A stretch of DNA of 64,000 bases from CAYSUS01 sp964434165 (lineage in GTDB: Bacteria; Planctomycetota; Planctomycetia; Pirellulales; Thermoguttaceae). The DNA is taken from the NCBI GenBank assembly GCA_964434165.1, contig CAYSUS010000001.1, positions 122,725-186,724 on the forward strand, written 5' to 3'. Below, in pieces: positions 22,768 through 35,236 of this stretch; the first letter of the stretch is position 1; every line of letters begins with the position of its first letter. The notes under the pieces were generated by a model that saw nothing but the letters and a program-made list of their open reading frames with translations, searched no databases and was not told the origin of the DNA. The position numbers were made by a program, and so were the translations under genes.

Positions 22768-25700
22768 CCAGCGCCCTGTTGAGCTTCTGCCTGCGAGAGC
22801 GACTCGTGGTGCTCATCGGCTGCGCGGCGGTGGTCGCCTGCGGCTGGTACAGCATGCAGGAGGTGCCGATCGACGCGATTCCCGACGTGGGCGAGAACCA
22901 GGTGATCGTGCTCACCGAATGGACGGGCCGCTCGCCCAAGGACATCGAGGATCAGATCACGTACCCGCTTTCGGTGGCGCTCCAGGCCGTGCCCGGCGCC
23001 GAGAGCGTGCGGGGCAAGAGCATGTTCGGCTTCAGCTTCGTGCAGGTGACCTTTGCCGACGACGCGGATTTCTACTGGGCGCGCTCGCGCGTGGCCGAGC
23101 AGTTGACCACCGTGGCCGGCCGGCTGCCGGACGAGGTCACGCCCACGCTCGCCCCCGACGCCACGGCGCTCGGCCAGATCTTCTATTACGTGCTCGAGCC
23201 GCCCGAGGGCATGAACCTGGCCGAGCTGCGAAGCCTGCAGGACTTCTTCGTCAAGTATTCGCTCCAGTCCGTGGAGGGCGTGGCCGAAGTCGCCTCGATC
23301 GGCGGCTACGTGAAGCAGTATCAGGTGGACGTCGATCCGGACAAGCTGCGGTTTCACGGGCTGGCGCTGAGCCGGGTGATCGAGGCCGTCAAGGCCTCCA
23401 ATATCGACGTGGGCGCCAAGACGGTCGAGGCCGGCGGCATGGAATACGTGGTCCGCGGCAAGGGCTTCATCGGCGCGGGCAAGAGCGAGGCGGAAACCCG
23501 CGAGCAGATCGAGAAGACGGTCGTCCTCACCCGCCAGGGCGTGCCGGTTCGCATCGGCGACGTCGCCCAGGTGCAGATCGGCCCGGCGTTCCGGCGGGGC
23601 GCGCTCGACTTCAACGGGGCCGAGGCGGTGGGCGGCGTGGTGGTCATGCGCTATGGCGAGAACCCCCGGGCGGTGATCGACCGGGTTAAGGGGAAGATCG
23701 CCTCGATCGAGCCGGAGCTCGGCGGCGTGAAGATCCGCGGCATCTACGATCGCACCGCGCTGGTGAACGAGACCGTCGAGACGTTGACCGACGTGCTGAC
23801 CGACGAGATCGCGATCACGATCGCGGTCGTCAGCCTGTTCCTGCTCCACGTCCGCGCCAGCATCGTGATCGCGATCACCCTGCCCATGGCCGTGCTGATG
23901 GCCTTCATCGCGATGAACCTCTTCGGCGTCGATGCCAACATCATGTCGCTGGCAGGCATCGCCATCGCCATCGGCACGATGGTGGACATGGGGATCATCG
24001 TGCTGGAGAACATCTACGGAGGATTGGCCGAGTGGGAGTCGGCGGGCTCCCCGGGCGGCAAGCGGGGCCGGCTTGCGGCCATCCACCGCTCGGCGGCCGA
24101 AGTGGTCCCGGCGGTCATCACCGCCGTGAGCACCACGGTCGTCAGCTTCCTGCCGGTGTTCTTCCTGACCGGACGCGACCATCGGCTCTTCGCGCCGCTG
24201 GCGTGGACCAAGACCTTCGCACTGGTTGCCAGCCTGATCGTGGCCGTCACGGTCGTCCCCGTGCTGTGTCGCATCTTTTTGCGAAGCTCGCGGCCCTCCA
24301 TGCTCCGCGGGGCGGCCGGGGGAACGGTCCTGGCCGCCCTCGCCGCGGCTGTGGGCTACTTCGTGTGGGGCGAGCAGGTGGCGGCGTACACGCCGGTTCC
24401 ACTACTCTGGGCCACGGCCGTCCTGGCCGCCGCGGGCTTCTGTGTCGGATGGTGGATGAGCCTCGAGAGGATCCGCCCCATGGACGAGAGCCCCGTGAGC
24501 CGCCTGGTGCGCTGGTTGTACGCGGGCCGGCTTCGGCTGGCCCTGAAACACAAGGCGGCCATGCTCTCGCTGCCGGCGATCGTGCTGCTCGTGGGCGCGG
24601 GGGCGTGGTTCGGCCTGCCGGCCGTGCTGCGGCCCGTCGAGCAGGTGTTCCGGGCCCTCGGAGCCGAGCTCAACGAGGTGCCGGGCTACGTCTCCGCCAA
24701 ACACACGTTCACCGGGCTGGAGACCGACGACTGGATCGCGCTGGACGAGGGAAGCTGGTTCTACATGCCGAGCCTCTACCCGGCCGCCAGCTTCAACCAG
24801 GCCATGGAGGTGCTGCAAACGCAGGACGCGATGATCCGGCAGATCCCCGAGGTCGAGAACGTGCTGGGCAAGATCGGGCGCGTGGACTCGGCGCTCGATC
24901 CCGCGCCGGCCGCGATGATCGAGACCTACGTCATGCTCAAGCCGCCCGATCAGTGGCGCCGGGGCGTCTCCGCGCGCGACATCTGGGACCAGATCAACCG
25001 CGTGGCCACGCTGCCCGGCGTCACGCCGGCCTCGCCGCTGCAACCGATCGAGGGCCGCGTCGTCATGCTCCAAAGTGGCATCAAGGCGTCGATGGCGGTC
25101 CGCATTTACGGCGACGACCTCGATGGACTGGCCAAGGCGTCGCGCGCGGTCGCGGAACACCTGAAGCGAGATCGCTACGTGAACCCGGGCACGGTCAATC
25201 CCGACATCGTGCTGGGCAAGCCGTACTACGAGCTGGAGGTCGATCGCGACGAAGCCGCCCGGTACGGGATGACCACGATGACGGTCAACCAGGTCGTCGC
25301 CGCGGGCCTGGGCGGCGTGGACGTGACAACGACCTACGAGGGACGCGAGCGTTATCCGATCCAGGTCCGCTATCGCCGCGACCTCCGTGAACAGATCGAC
25401 AAGCTGGGCGAGGTCGCCGTCGTCACCGAGACCGAAGAAGTGGTCCCGCTGCGCCAACTGGCCCACATCGAAACCACGTGGGGCCCGGGCGCGATCAACA
25501 GCGAGGACGCTCGGCTGGTGGCCCACGTCTCCTTTTCGCCCTCCGGCGCCGCGGGGGATCTGGAGACCGTGGAGTCGGTCATGCAGTCGCTCCGTGCGGG
25601 GCGCGCCGAGGGCGACCTGGAGTTTCCCGAGGGCAACTTCGAACTCGAGGCCGTCGGCTCCTTCGAAAACCAGATCGAAGCGAACCGCCGCCTGATGTGG

Positions 25701-26273
25701 ATCGTGCCCCTGGTGCTTCTGATCAACCTGCTGCTGATCTACCTGGGCTTCCGCAATCTCTCCATCGCCCTGGTCGTGTTCTCGGGCATCCCTGTGGCGT
25801 TCGCCGGCGGCATGATCGCGCTGGCCGTGGCGGGCGTCGAAGTGAACACGGCCGTGTGGGTGGGGTTCATCGCCCTGTTCGGCATCGCCGTGGACGACGG
25901 CGTGGTCATGGCCACCTACATCAAGCAGTCGCTCGAGAAGACGAAGATCGATGACATCGACCAGCTCCGCGAGGCGATCTACGCGGCGGGCCTCAAACGC
26001 ATCCGCCCCTGCGTGATGACGACCCTGACCACGCTGATCGCGCTGTTGCCGATCATGCTCTCCGCCGGGCGCGGCGCGGACGTGGCCCGGGCCATGGCGC
26101 TGCCGGTGTTCGGCGGGATGCTCGCCGAACCGTTCACCACGTTCATCGTGCCCACCGTGTATTGCGCCTACATGGAGCTCAAGCTCCGCCTGGGCGTGGA
26201 GGACCGCATGCTGGCCGACTCGGGGGACGAGTCGCCCGAGACGGAGGCAAGGCTCGCGCAAGCCGAGGCATGA
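22764..26273 (+). CDS. cusA: Heavy-metal efflux RND transporter, CusA/CzcA family
   Basis: This inner-membrane proton-driven pump exports metal ions (Cu/Ag or Zn/Co/Cd type; the exact ion is not resolved). Family motifs include PIDAIPDVGENQVIV near the N-terminus, the TM4 segment IAIGTMVDMGIIVLENIYGG with the proton-relay Asp, EPFTTFIVPTVYCAYMELKL at the end, and FIALFGIAVDDGVVMATYI. At 1169 residues it is about 110 longer than E. coli CusA. The surplus lies at about residues 513-570, two additional hydrophobic segments (GGTVLAALAAAVGYFVW and LLWATAVLAAAGFCVGWWM) after TM6. It begins by ATGA overlap with cusB and completes a tripartite pump with the divergent tolC. Confidence 0.95.
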   Translation: MTSALLSFCLRERLVVLIGCAAVVACGWYSMQEVPIDAIPDVGENQVIVLTEWTGRSPKDIEDQITYPLSVALQAVPGAESVRGKSMFGFSFVQVTFADDADFYWARSRVAEQLTTVAGRLPDEVTPTLAPDATALGQIFYYVLEPPEGMNLAELRSLQDFFVKYSLQSVEGVAEVASIGGYVKQYQVDVDPDKLRFHGLALSRVIEAVKASNIDVGAKTVEAGGMEYVVRGKGFIGAGKSEAETREQIEKTVVLTRQGVPVRIGDVAQVQIGPAFRRGALDFNGAEAVGGVVVMRYGENPRAVIDRVKGKIASIEPELGGVKIRGIYDRTALVNETVETLTDVLTDEIAITIAVVSLFLLHVRASIVIAITLPMAVLMAFIAMNLFGVDANIMSLAGIAIAIGTMVDMGIIVLENIYGGLAEWESAGSPGGKRGRLAAIHRSAAEVVPAVITAVSTTVVSFLPVFFLTGRDHRLFAPLAWTKTFALVASLIVAVTVVPVLCRIFLRSSRPSMLRGAAGGTVLAALAAAVGYFVWGEQVAAYTPVPLLWATAVLAAAGFCVGWWMSLERIRPMDESPVSRLVRWLYAGRLRLALKHKAAMLSLPAIVLLVGAGAWFGLPAVLRPVEQVFRALGAELNEVPGYVSAKHTFTGLETDDWIALDEGSWFYMPSLYPAASFNQAMEVLQTQDAMIRQIPEVENVLGKIGRVDSALDPAPAAMIETYVMLKPPDQWRRGVSARDIWDQINRVATLPGVTPASPLQPIEGRVVMLQSGIKASMAVRIYGDDLDGLAKASRAVAEHLKRDRYVNPGTVNPDIVLGKPYYELEVDRDEAARYGMTTMTVNQVVAAGLGGVDVTTTYEGRERYPIQVRYRRDLREQIDKLGEVAVVTETEEVVPLRQLAHIETTWGPGAINSEDARLVAHVSFSPSGAAGDLETVESVMQSLRAGRAEGDLEFPEGNFELEAVGSFENQIEANRRLMWIVPLVLLINLLLIYLGFRNLSIALVVFSGIPVAFAGGMIALAVAGVEVNTAVWVGFIALFGIAVDDGVVMATYIKQSLEKTKIDDIDQLREAIYAAGLKRIRPCVMTTLTTLIALLPIMLSAGRGADVARAMALPVFGGMLAEPFTTFIVPTVYCAYMELKLRLGVEDRMLADSGDESPETEARLAQAEA

Positions 26274-26304
26274 TCGCACCCCGCGCCTCGACCCCACGGA
26301 ATCG

Positions 26305-27450
26305 CTATGGCTGGCGATCGTCCTGCTTGGCCTCCAGCGCGTGCTCGATCATGGCCAGGTAGAGCGTGAGCTGGATGTCGAGCAACTGCTCGGGCGTGAC
26401 CTGGCACCACTTCTCGCCGGTGATCCCGGTCGGCGATTCGAAGGTGAAGGCCGTCGCGCCGCTGACGTGGTACAAGGCGCTGGTCAGATTGAAGGGCGCG
26501 GGGATCCTGCCCTGCTCGGGGGCGGGTTTGAAGGGCTGGGCGTGCGGCAGGCCGCGCTCGGCCAACAGGGCGCCGCACCGCTCGGCCAGCTTGCTCGCGT
26601 CGGCCTGGATTTCCAGGGGAACGTAGGCCGGGCGGAGCACGGCGGGCGGATTGCCGTGGCTGTGCAGCGATACGGCCAGATCCGGGCCTTCCTCCTTGGC
26701 CACGCGGAGGATCGCCGGGGCCTCGCTGCTCATCGGGTCGAGGAACTCGTCGTGCATGGGGTTGATGCCCGCGTCGTTGAAGTAGCACCCGCGGAACTTC
26801 ACGCGCGGCCCGCCGAACGGATGCTGGCGCTTCGACCGCGGCCAGACCGCGATCTCATCGTCCGCCCAGGTGCCCATGCCCCAGAACTGGAGCTCGTGGA
26901 GCGTGAGGCCGTGGCCCATCTTCGGCTCGAAGCGCGCCAGGCCGTCGGGATTCCCCGCCGGGACGATCAACAGACGACACTTCCGCCCCAGCTCGCGCAG
27001 GGCCGCTTGCTCGCGCCCGCGGAGATCCTTGCCGGTCTCCATCACGTGGATCAGGCTCACCAGCCCGGTGAGGCCCTCGGGCTCGTGGCCGTGCACGGGG
27101 CCGACGAAGTAGATCACCGGCCTTGCGCGCGCGGCTTTGTCCACGTAGGCGGTGGGCATGCGTCCGCCCACCGCGGAGTTGAAGTTCGCCCGGCGCTCGA
27201 CTGGCTCGCGCCGCCCGTAGGCGACGAGGTGGACGGGCCGCCCGCCGGGCGACTTGGCGATCACGCGGACCTTGGCCGCTTTGAGCTTGTCCAGACGCTC
27301 AGCCAGGCCCTCGGCGTTGGCGATCCAGAACGCGGGGATCTCGCGGGGCCCGAGCCGCGCTTTCGCCTCCTCGTACGTCATCTTGGCGGCCGAGGCGGGA
27401 ACGACCAGCGAGGTGATGCATGCCAGGGCAAGGGCCGTCGATCGGGGCAT
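26305..27450 (-). CDS. Secreted M14-family zinc carboxypeptidase-like protein
   Basis: The 381 residues begin MPRSTALALACITSLVVPAS, a signal peptide. The M14 zinc-site motif HxxE is in GPVHGHEPEGLTGLV. Downstream are NPDGLARFEP, the second zinc His in VSLHSHGNPPAV, and the catalytic Glu in FTFESPTGITGEKW. The protein is probably a periplasmic metallocarboxypeptidase or amidase-like hydrolase; bacterial secreted members act on peptides or cell-wall fragments. The ATG at 27450 is preceded by GGGAGAC. It converges on cusA, with 31 bases between the stops, and has no operon partner. Confidence 0.85.
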   Translation of the reverse strand: MPRSTALALACITSLVVPASAAKMTYEEAKARLGPREIPAFWIANAEGLAERLDKLKAAKVRVIAKSPGGRPVHLVAYGRREPVERRANFNSAVGGRMPTAYVDKAARARPVIYFVGPVHGHEPEGLTGLVSLIHVMETGKDLRGREQAALRELGRKCRLLIVPAGNPDGLARFEPKMGHGLTLHELQFWGMGTWADDEIAVWPRSKRQHPFGGPRVKFRGCYFNDAGINPMHDEFLDPMSSEAPAILRVAKEEGPDLAVSLHSHGNPPAVLRPAYVPLEIQADASKLAERCGALLAERGLPHAQPFKPAPEQGRIPAPFNLTSALYHVSGATAFTFESPTGITGEKWCQVTPEQLLDIQLTLYLAMIEHALEAKQDDRQP

Positions 27451-27812
27451 AGGATGTCTCCCAGGAGGCTAAGGATCTCTCTTCGCGCGGAGCGCCGGGA
27501 AGGCAATCCTCAGGTCATGCGGATTCCTCGCGCACGGCCGTCACCTCGCCCTGGCATCGCGCAAACGCCGCCGGCTCCGGGCCCGCCGCCCGACCGGCTT
27601 CCCGTACGCTGGAGGGTGATGGTAATCCATGAGGCGTGGGGGTGCAACGGCACGGATCGCTCGGATGCTGAGGGGGATTGCGCCACTTTGGCGGCACGCG
27701 CGGGTCCAAGCCACGGGATGGCGGGGACGAGCTATAGTTGGGGAGATGCGCGGCGGGACACGCCACCCGCCTGCGCGGGGGGAGAGTGGACTCAAGGGCG
27801 ACAGGCAGCTCG
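27451..27812. other. Gene-free divergent region
   Basis: This 362-base stretch lies between the divergent M14 and hybrid-kinase genes. It contains the small hairpin CGCCA-CTT-TGGCG (27681-27693) and a TATAGT (27733-27738) that could be a -10 for the kinase gene, without a recognisable -35. The open frames here lack coding character. Confidence 0.4.
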
Positions 27813-30749
<2,937 letters not shown>

Positions 30750-30778
30750 CAGGCGGGATACCGGTTGACGCGCGCCCG

Positions 30779-32335
30779 TCAGCGAGCGGCCGTGCCGCGT
30801 CGTCGCCATGCGATGAGGCCCAGAAGCAGCACGCCGGTGACGAACATCCCGACCGTGGCGGGCTCGGGCACGAGCGTCATATAGTGCATCTGCATTTCAT
30901 CCATCGACAGGGCGCGGTCATAGATGGCCACTTCGTCCACGGCCCCGGGGAAGAACTGGCTGCCGCCGTCCGAGTAGAGCCCCAGGCGCATCAAGGCGTC
31001 GGTGGGGGCGAATCCGACGTTGCCCAGATCGACGCCGCCTGCGTGGATCAGGCCGTCCTCGCCGGAGAAATACGTGCGCACGTCGATCTCCCCGCCGGCC
31101 TGCTCCTCCCAGGTGAGGGCCACGTAGATCCAGTCGCCCAGCCTCCCCTCGATGTTGGCGATCTGCCCGGCGTCGGCGTTGTCGCCGAACCCGAACCGGA
31201 GCTCGTCCCCCTCGCCCGCCCCCTTGTCCCACGCCGTCACGTAGAGCCGGTCGGCCTGGGTGCCGCCTTCCGTCTTCCGGGCGCTGAAGGCGTAGCCGCG
31301 GTCGGCCGGGGCGTCGTCGGCCCGGACCCACATCTCCAGCGTGCCGGTGTTGCCGAGCGTGAGCGGGTTGTCATCGAACCTCACCTGCGACGAGGTCCCG
31401 TTCAGCAGGATGGCCGAGGCGGGATCGCTCCCCGGGCCGGTCGTCGAACCGAGGTCCACCCTGCCGCCGCGGTCGATGCTGCCCACCACGTCCTCGCTCG
31501 CTTGATTGTCCAGGGGCCAGTAGTGGATCAATCCCGGCGTGCCTAGGATCATCTCTTGGTAGTTGCTCTGAAGCTGTCCGGCCGTGTAGGTGGCCAGGGC
31601 GAAGTGGTTGTGCAGGCCGTGGACGGAGAGAGGCGTCTCGTAGATCGCCACGTTGTCCATGGCCCCCTGGATGTACTCGTTGTCGGCCACGGCGTACCGC
31701 CCGAACTCCAAGGGCCCGCCAGCCGGCGCCGTGCCGCCGCCGGTGCGGCTGGCGTGCTGTTTGACCAGGCCATCGTTGTCGGCGTAGTAGGTCTTGAGGT
31801 TGAAGTTCGAGCCGTCCTTCTCCCAGGTGAAGGCGACGTAGCGCCACGCGCCCTGGTCGTACGTGCCCGAGGTGAGGACGGTCGTGTTGCCCACCCCGCC
31901 GATGCGACCGTACACGTTCCCGCCGCCGTCCTTGGCCAGGTAGAAGCGGTCGTTGGCCGAACCGCTGGTGCGGCTGGAGATGAAGTAGCCTTGGGGAGCC
32001 GACTTGTCGTCCACGCGAACGAACGCCTCCAGCGTGCCCTGATCGGGCAGCGTGAGGTTGTCGCCGTAATCGACCACGCTGCCGGAGCCGGAGAAATAGA
32101 GCGCCGCGTCGGCGCGGCCGAGAACGTCCGGCACGGCCGAGATGTTGTTCGTGGCGGGGCCGTCGAGCGAACCGACCGCGTCGTCCACGTTCAGGTTGTC
32201 CAGCGGCCAGTAGTGGATCAGGTCGGTCTGCGAGGACATGGCCTGGTCGTACGTGTTGACGACGGCGGCGGGCGCCAAGCCCGCGCCGACCGCCCAGAGG
32301 CCAGCGAGAAACGCGACAGCGGTCATCGATCGCAT
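30779..32335 (-). CDS. Exported PEP-CTERM protein with two LamG domains
   Basis: The 518 residues carry a signal peptide (MRSMTAVAFLAGLWAVGAGL). Two concanavalin/LamG-type beta-sandwiches follow, each opening with LIHYWPLDN: the first at about residues 40-240, the second at about 255-480. The C-terminal sorting tag is complete: VPEPATVG, a hydrophobic helix (MFVTGVLLLGLIAW) and the basic end RRRGTAAR. In PEP-CTERM systems this tag is cut by an exosortase and the protein goes to the surface or matrix. No exosortase is encoded here. It likely binds glycans. I choose ATG 32335 over the GTG at 32344, with GGAG ten bases upstream. Confidence 0.88.
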   Translation of the reverse strand: MRSMTAVAFLAGLWAVGAGLAPAAVVNTYDQAMSSQTDLIHYWPLDNLNVDDAVGSLDGPATNNISAVPDVLGRADAALYFSGSGSVVDYGDNLTLPDQGTLEAFVRVDDKSAPQGYFISSRTSGSANDRFYLAKDGGGNVYGRIGGVGNTTVLTSGTYDQGAWRYVAFTWEKDGSNFNLKTYYADNDGLVKQHASRTGGGTAPAGGPLEFGRYAVADNEYIQGAMDNVAIYETPLSVHGLHNHFALATYTAGQLQSNYQEMILGTPGLIHYWPLDNQASEDVVGSIDRGGRVDLGSTTGPGSDPASAILLNGTSSQVRFDDNPLTLGNTGTLEMWVRADDAPADRGYAFSARKTEGGTQADRLYVTAWDKGAGEGDELRFGFGDNADAGQIANIEGRLGDWIYVALTWEEQAGGEIDVRTYFSGEDGLIHAGGVDLGNVGFAPTDALMRLGLYSDGGSQFFPGAVDEVAIYDRALSMDEMQMHYMTLVPEPATVGMFVTGVLLLGLIAWRRRGTAAR

Positions 32336-32498
32336 CGCTTGCACACTCCGGTCGAGGGTCCATTGGCAGGGTGATGCCGTCGTCCCCAGTGTAATTGGGT
32401 GCGCTCGGCAAATCGACCCCCGACGGGGACTTGAGGGAGCGAATGTTCACTACCCGTTGGAGCGGTGAGCCGGAGCGGCCACCCTTTCCCCCGGGCCC

Positions 32499-34916
32499 CT
32501 ACTCCGGCCGATGCGGCGGCACAGAGTCCTCCGCCCCGGCGCCCCGCCCGATGGCCTCGACGTGCGTCGCGATCGACCGTGGGCTGAGGTCGAACACCGT
32601 GAACCCCGCCGCGCCGAGACGCCGCACATGATAGATCTGCCCCACGGCGCGGTCGGGCGAGAGCCGCCATGCCCCGATGCCCGGGTAAACGGGAATCCGC
32701 CCCTCCACAAGCCGGAGCTGGCTGGTGACCAGGTTCTCCAGCTCCAGGTCGCTCCGCGTGTAGTCCATGGGGCACAAGAAGTCCAGGTAGCCGGCCTTGA
32801 CCCAGGCGACCCAGTCCTGGCCCACGCTCTCGCGGCAGGCCGGGTACGAGCCGAACACGGCGGCCGAGATCTTCAGGTCCGGGCGAAGCCGCTTGCTTTC
32901 GCGGCGGACGGCCTCGACCAGGGCCGTGATCTGCTCGCACCGCCACGCGCGATATTCGTCGCGCAAGGGGCCGCGGTGACAGTCGCCCGGCCACCGGACG
33001 ACCTTGGTCCCACGGTCTTCCTCGAACCGTCGGCGGCAGCCCTCGCAGTAGCAGTGGTCGCCGCCGGGATAGCGGATGTAGTCGAAGTGCAAGCCGTCAA
33101 CGTCGTACTTGCGCGCCACCTCGAGCATGCTGTCGATCTCGAGCTTCAGGTTCTCCGGATGCGAGGGGCAGAGCCAGTTGTGCTTTTCGCCCGCGGCCGA
33201 GACCTGCGTCCGCCGCTGCGCGTGCATCTTCTCCACGAAGTCGCGCGGCGCCCGGGCGAGGTTCCAGTTGACCTTCCATACGTGGACCTCCAGGCCGTGC
33301 TTCTGGCAGGCGGCCACGCACTGGGCGATCTGGTCGCCGTGCTCCTGGAAGGTCTTGCTCCGCGGCAGCACGTCGCTCGCGTAGTGGGCCACGCCGCCCC
33401 AGAGCATGTTGGGCAACACCATGTTGAAGCCAGCGGCCGACAGCTCCCGCGCGGTCCGCTCCCAATCGCCCGGATAGGCCCCGGTGCCCGAGTGGTTCCA
33501 GATGGCGCGGGCCTCGACCTTGGGGCTGGACTGAGCGAGCAGGTAAGCGTCGGCCAGGGCCTCGTGCGCGCGGCGCGCGGCCAGGATGGCCCGGGGATAG
33601 TCCTTCGCCTCCATCGCCTGGGCGAGCTCCGTCCGAGCAGCGGAAAGGCCGTCGAGCTCAGCGCGAATCCGCTCGCGCCGGGCCGCCGGCTGCTCAGACG
33701 TGGAAGCGCGTACAAGAGCGAGCACGTCCTCCTCGCTTTCCAGGTGCCCCACCCGGCCGACCCGTTCGACCTGGCTTCGGACCATCTGATGCCACAGCTC
33801 CGGCGCGAGCCTGCCGAGCAGGGCCGCGAGCATCTGCTTCTTCCCCTCGCGGTCGTCGGTCAGGATGATGTGCGAGTAGAAAGCGCCGCGGTCGCTCAAC
33901 AGCACGGCCGGGAGATCGGTGGCGCGGCCCTCGCGGTCGAACCAGCGGCCGATCACCCGGGCGTGGTGCGCGGTTGGCTCGGCCGTGGTAATGTTCCACG
34001 AGGCCTGGCGCACGGATGGGGGCAAACCGGGCACGTCGCGGGCGTCGAAGCGGATCTCCGCAAACCGGCCGGGCTGCCCCTGCGGCACGTACTTCGGTTT
34101 CTCAAGGCCCAGTAGCGAGGCCAAACGCGCCGGCAGTGAGTAGCAAACGAGAAGCTTGCCGCCGCGATCGACGAATTCCTCCAGCGCGTCCAGGGCTGAA
34201 GCCTCCACCCTGGGGTTGTAGGCCAGCACGGCGATGCGGCGCCCGCCCAGGGCCCCGTGCTGCAGGGCCGTGTCCTCCACGGCGTCGCTCCCCAAACCCA
34301 GCTCGGCGAGCATCTCGCCCACGTGCTCCGCCGTGTTGAGCGCGGCTTTCAACTCAGGGTGATCGCGATGGGCGGCCCCGGGAATGACCAGGGCGATGTC
34401 GTGTCGCAGCGCGTCAAGGCCGCGGAGCCGGCAGGTTCCGTCCTTGGCCTGGCCTCGCCAAATGGAGATGCGCACCCCGTCGATCTTGTGCCAGCCAGCC
34501 GGACGGCCCTCGATATTGAACGCGGCCTTCGAAAACCGCAGGGTGTTCCAGCCTTCGTTGCGGAGCCCCGCCCCGGCTGCGTACCAGCCGTCGCCGCTTC
34601 GGAAATAGAGGCTGAGGCGGCCGACCACCTCGGGCGGGTCGACGGTCAGCTCCAAGGCGAACTCGCCGCTGGCGGCCAGGTCGAGCGCGACCTCGCGGTC
34701 GAGGGTGGTCCGCTCCAGGTCGGCCTGGGCGGCAAAGGGCACGGCGAACTGCATCACGCGCCGGCCCCGATCTTCGACGATCTCGACGGCCGGGGTCAGG
34801 TGGCCGGCGGTCCACTCCCGGCGCGCGGATGGCGTGTCCGCGTAGTCGAACGCGTCGAGGCTTTCGCCCTCCACCGTGACGAGTGCGAGCAGGACGGCGA
34901 GGCAGAAGGCGTTCAT
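32499..34916 (-). CDS. Secreted GHL10-type glycoside hydrolase family protein
   Basis: The 805 residues begin with a signal-like N-terminus (MNAFCLAVLLALVTVEGES). An N-terminal beta-sandwich covers about 20-150 and a flavodoxin/ThuA-like alpha-beta region about 155-400 (VIPGAAHRDHPELK, RIAVLAYNPRVEASALDALE). From about residue 470 comes a GHL10-type TIM barrel: RAIWNHSGTGAYPGDW, GFNMVLPNMLWGG, LEVHVWKVNWNLARAP, YDVDGLHFDYIRYPGGDHCY, and YLDFLCPMDYTRSDLELE near the end. The C-rich HCYCEGCRRRFEE insert is usual in planctomycete members. It is presumably a periplasmic or secreted glycosidase of unknown specificity. Confidence 0.85.
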   Translation of the reverse strand: MNAFCLAVLLALVTVEGESLDAFDYADTPSARREWTAGHLTPAVEIVEDRGRRVMQFAVPFAAQADLERTTLDREVALDLAASGEFALELTVDPPEVVGRLSLYFRSGDGWYAAGAGLRNEGWNTLRFSKAAFNIEGRPAGWHKIDGVRISIWRGQAKDGTCRLRGLDALRHDIALVIPGAAHRDHPELKAALNTAEHVGEMLAELGLGSDAVEDTALQHGALGGRRIAVLAYNPRVEASALDALEEFVDRGGKLLVCYSLPARLASLLGLEKPKYVPQGQPGRFAEIRFDARDVPGLPPSVRQASWNITTAEPTAHHARVIGRWFDREGRATDLPAVLLSDRGAFYSHIILTDDREGKKQMLAALLGRLAPELWHQMVRSQVERVGRVGHLESEEDVLALVRASTSEQPAARRERIRAELDGLSAARTELAQAMEAKDYPRAILAARRAHEALADAYLLAQSSPKVEARAIWNHSGTGAYPGDWERTARELSAAGFNMVLPNMLWGGVAHYASDVLPRSKTFQEHGDQIAQCVAACQKHGLEVHVWKVNWNLARAPRDFVEKMHAQRRTQVSAAGEKHNWLCPSHPENLKLEIDSMLEVARKYDVDGLHFDYIRYPGGDHCYCEGCRRRFEEDRGTKVVRWPGDCHRGPLRDEYRAWRCEQITALVEAVRRESKRLRPDLKISAAVFGSYPACRESVGQDWVAWVKAGYLDFLCPMDYTRSDLELENLVTSQLRLVEGRIPVYPGIGAWRLSPDRAVGQIYHVRRLGAAGFTVFDLSPRSIATHVEAIGRGAGAEDSVPPHRPE

Positions 34917-35016
34917 GGCAGGGCTCCTCCAAGGGACGCAACGGCGATGAAAAGCGCGGCCGCTCTCCGTCTGGCTGGTTCACCGACATGCCGACGGCGC
35001 GGGACCGGAGACGCCC

Positions 35017-35040
35017 ATTGTAGCCGGCCTCGGAGAGGCC
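35017..35040 (-). promoter_or_regulatory. Possible promoter/operator of the GHL10 gene
   Basis: On the minus strand TACAAT (35022-35017) resembles a -10. It is directly preceded by the perfect palindrome GGCCTC-TCC-GAGGCC (35040-35026), which would occupy the promoter spacer. There is no -35 match. The rest of the gap 34917-35236 shows only the opposite-strand promoter at 35129-35158. Confidence 0.25.
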
Positions 35041-35128
35041 CGCACGCGGTCGGCCGGCGCTGGAAATCCCCCGGATTCCGAGCGGAGACAGGCCTCCGGC
35101 AGAGGGCGTGCCGGATTTCACAGAATGA

Positions 35129-35158
35129 TTGACACCCCTTCGAACGAGCTTCTATAAT
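35129..35158 (+). promoter_or_regulatory. Consensus sigma70 promoter of the DUF1559 gene
   Basis: TTGACA (35129-35134) and TATAAT (35153-35158) are both perfect consensus, separated by 18 bases. Transcription would begin near 35165 and leave a leader of about 70 bases before ATG 35237. It is the strongest promoter match in the window. Confidence 0.8.
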
Positions 35159-35236
35159 CGAGTCGCCGGAAAGGAGCGGAGCTCATCGCGCAACCCGAAG
35201 GGCAGCGACCGACCGACTTCCTTGGGGGGGTGGCCC

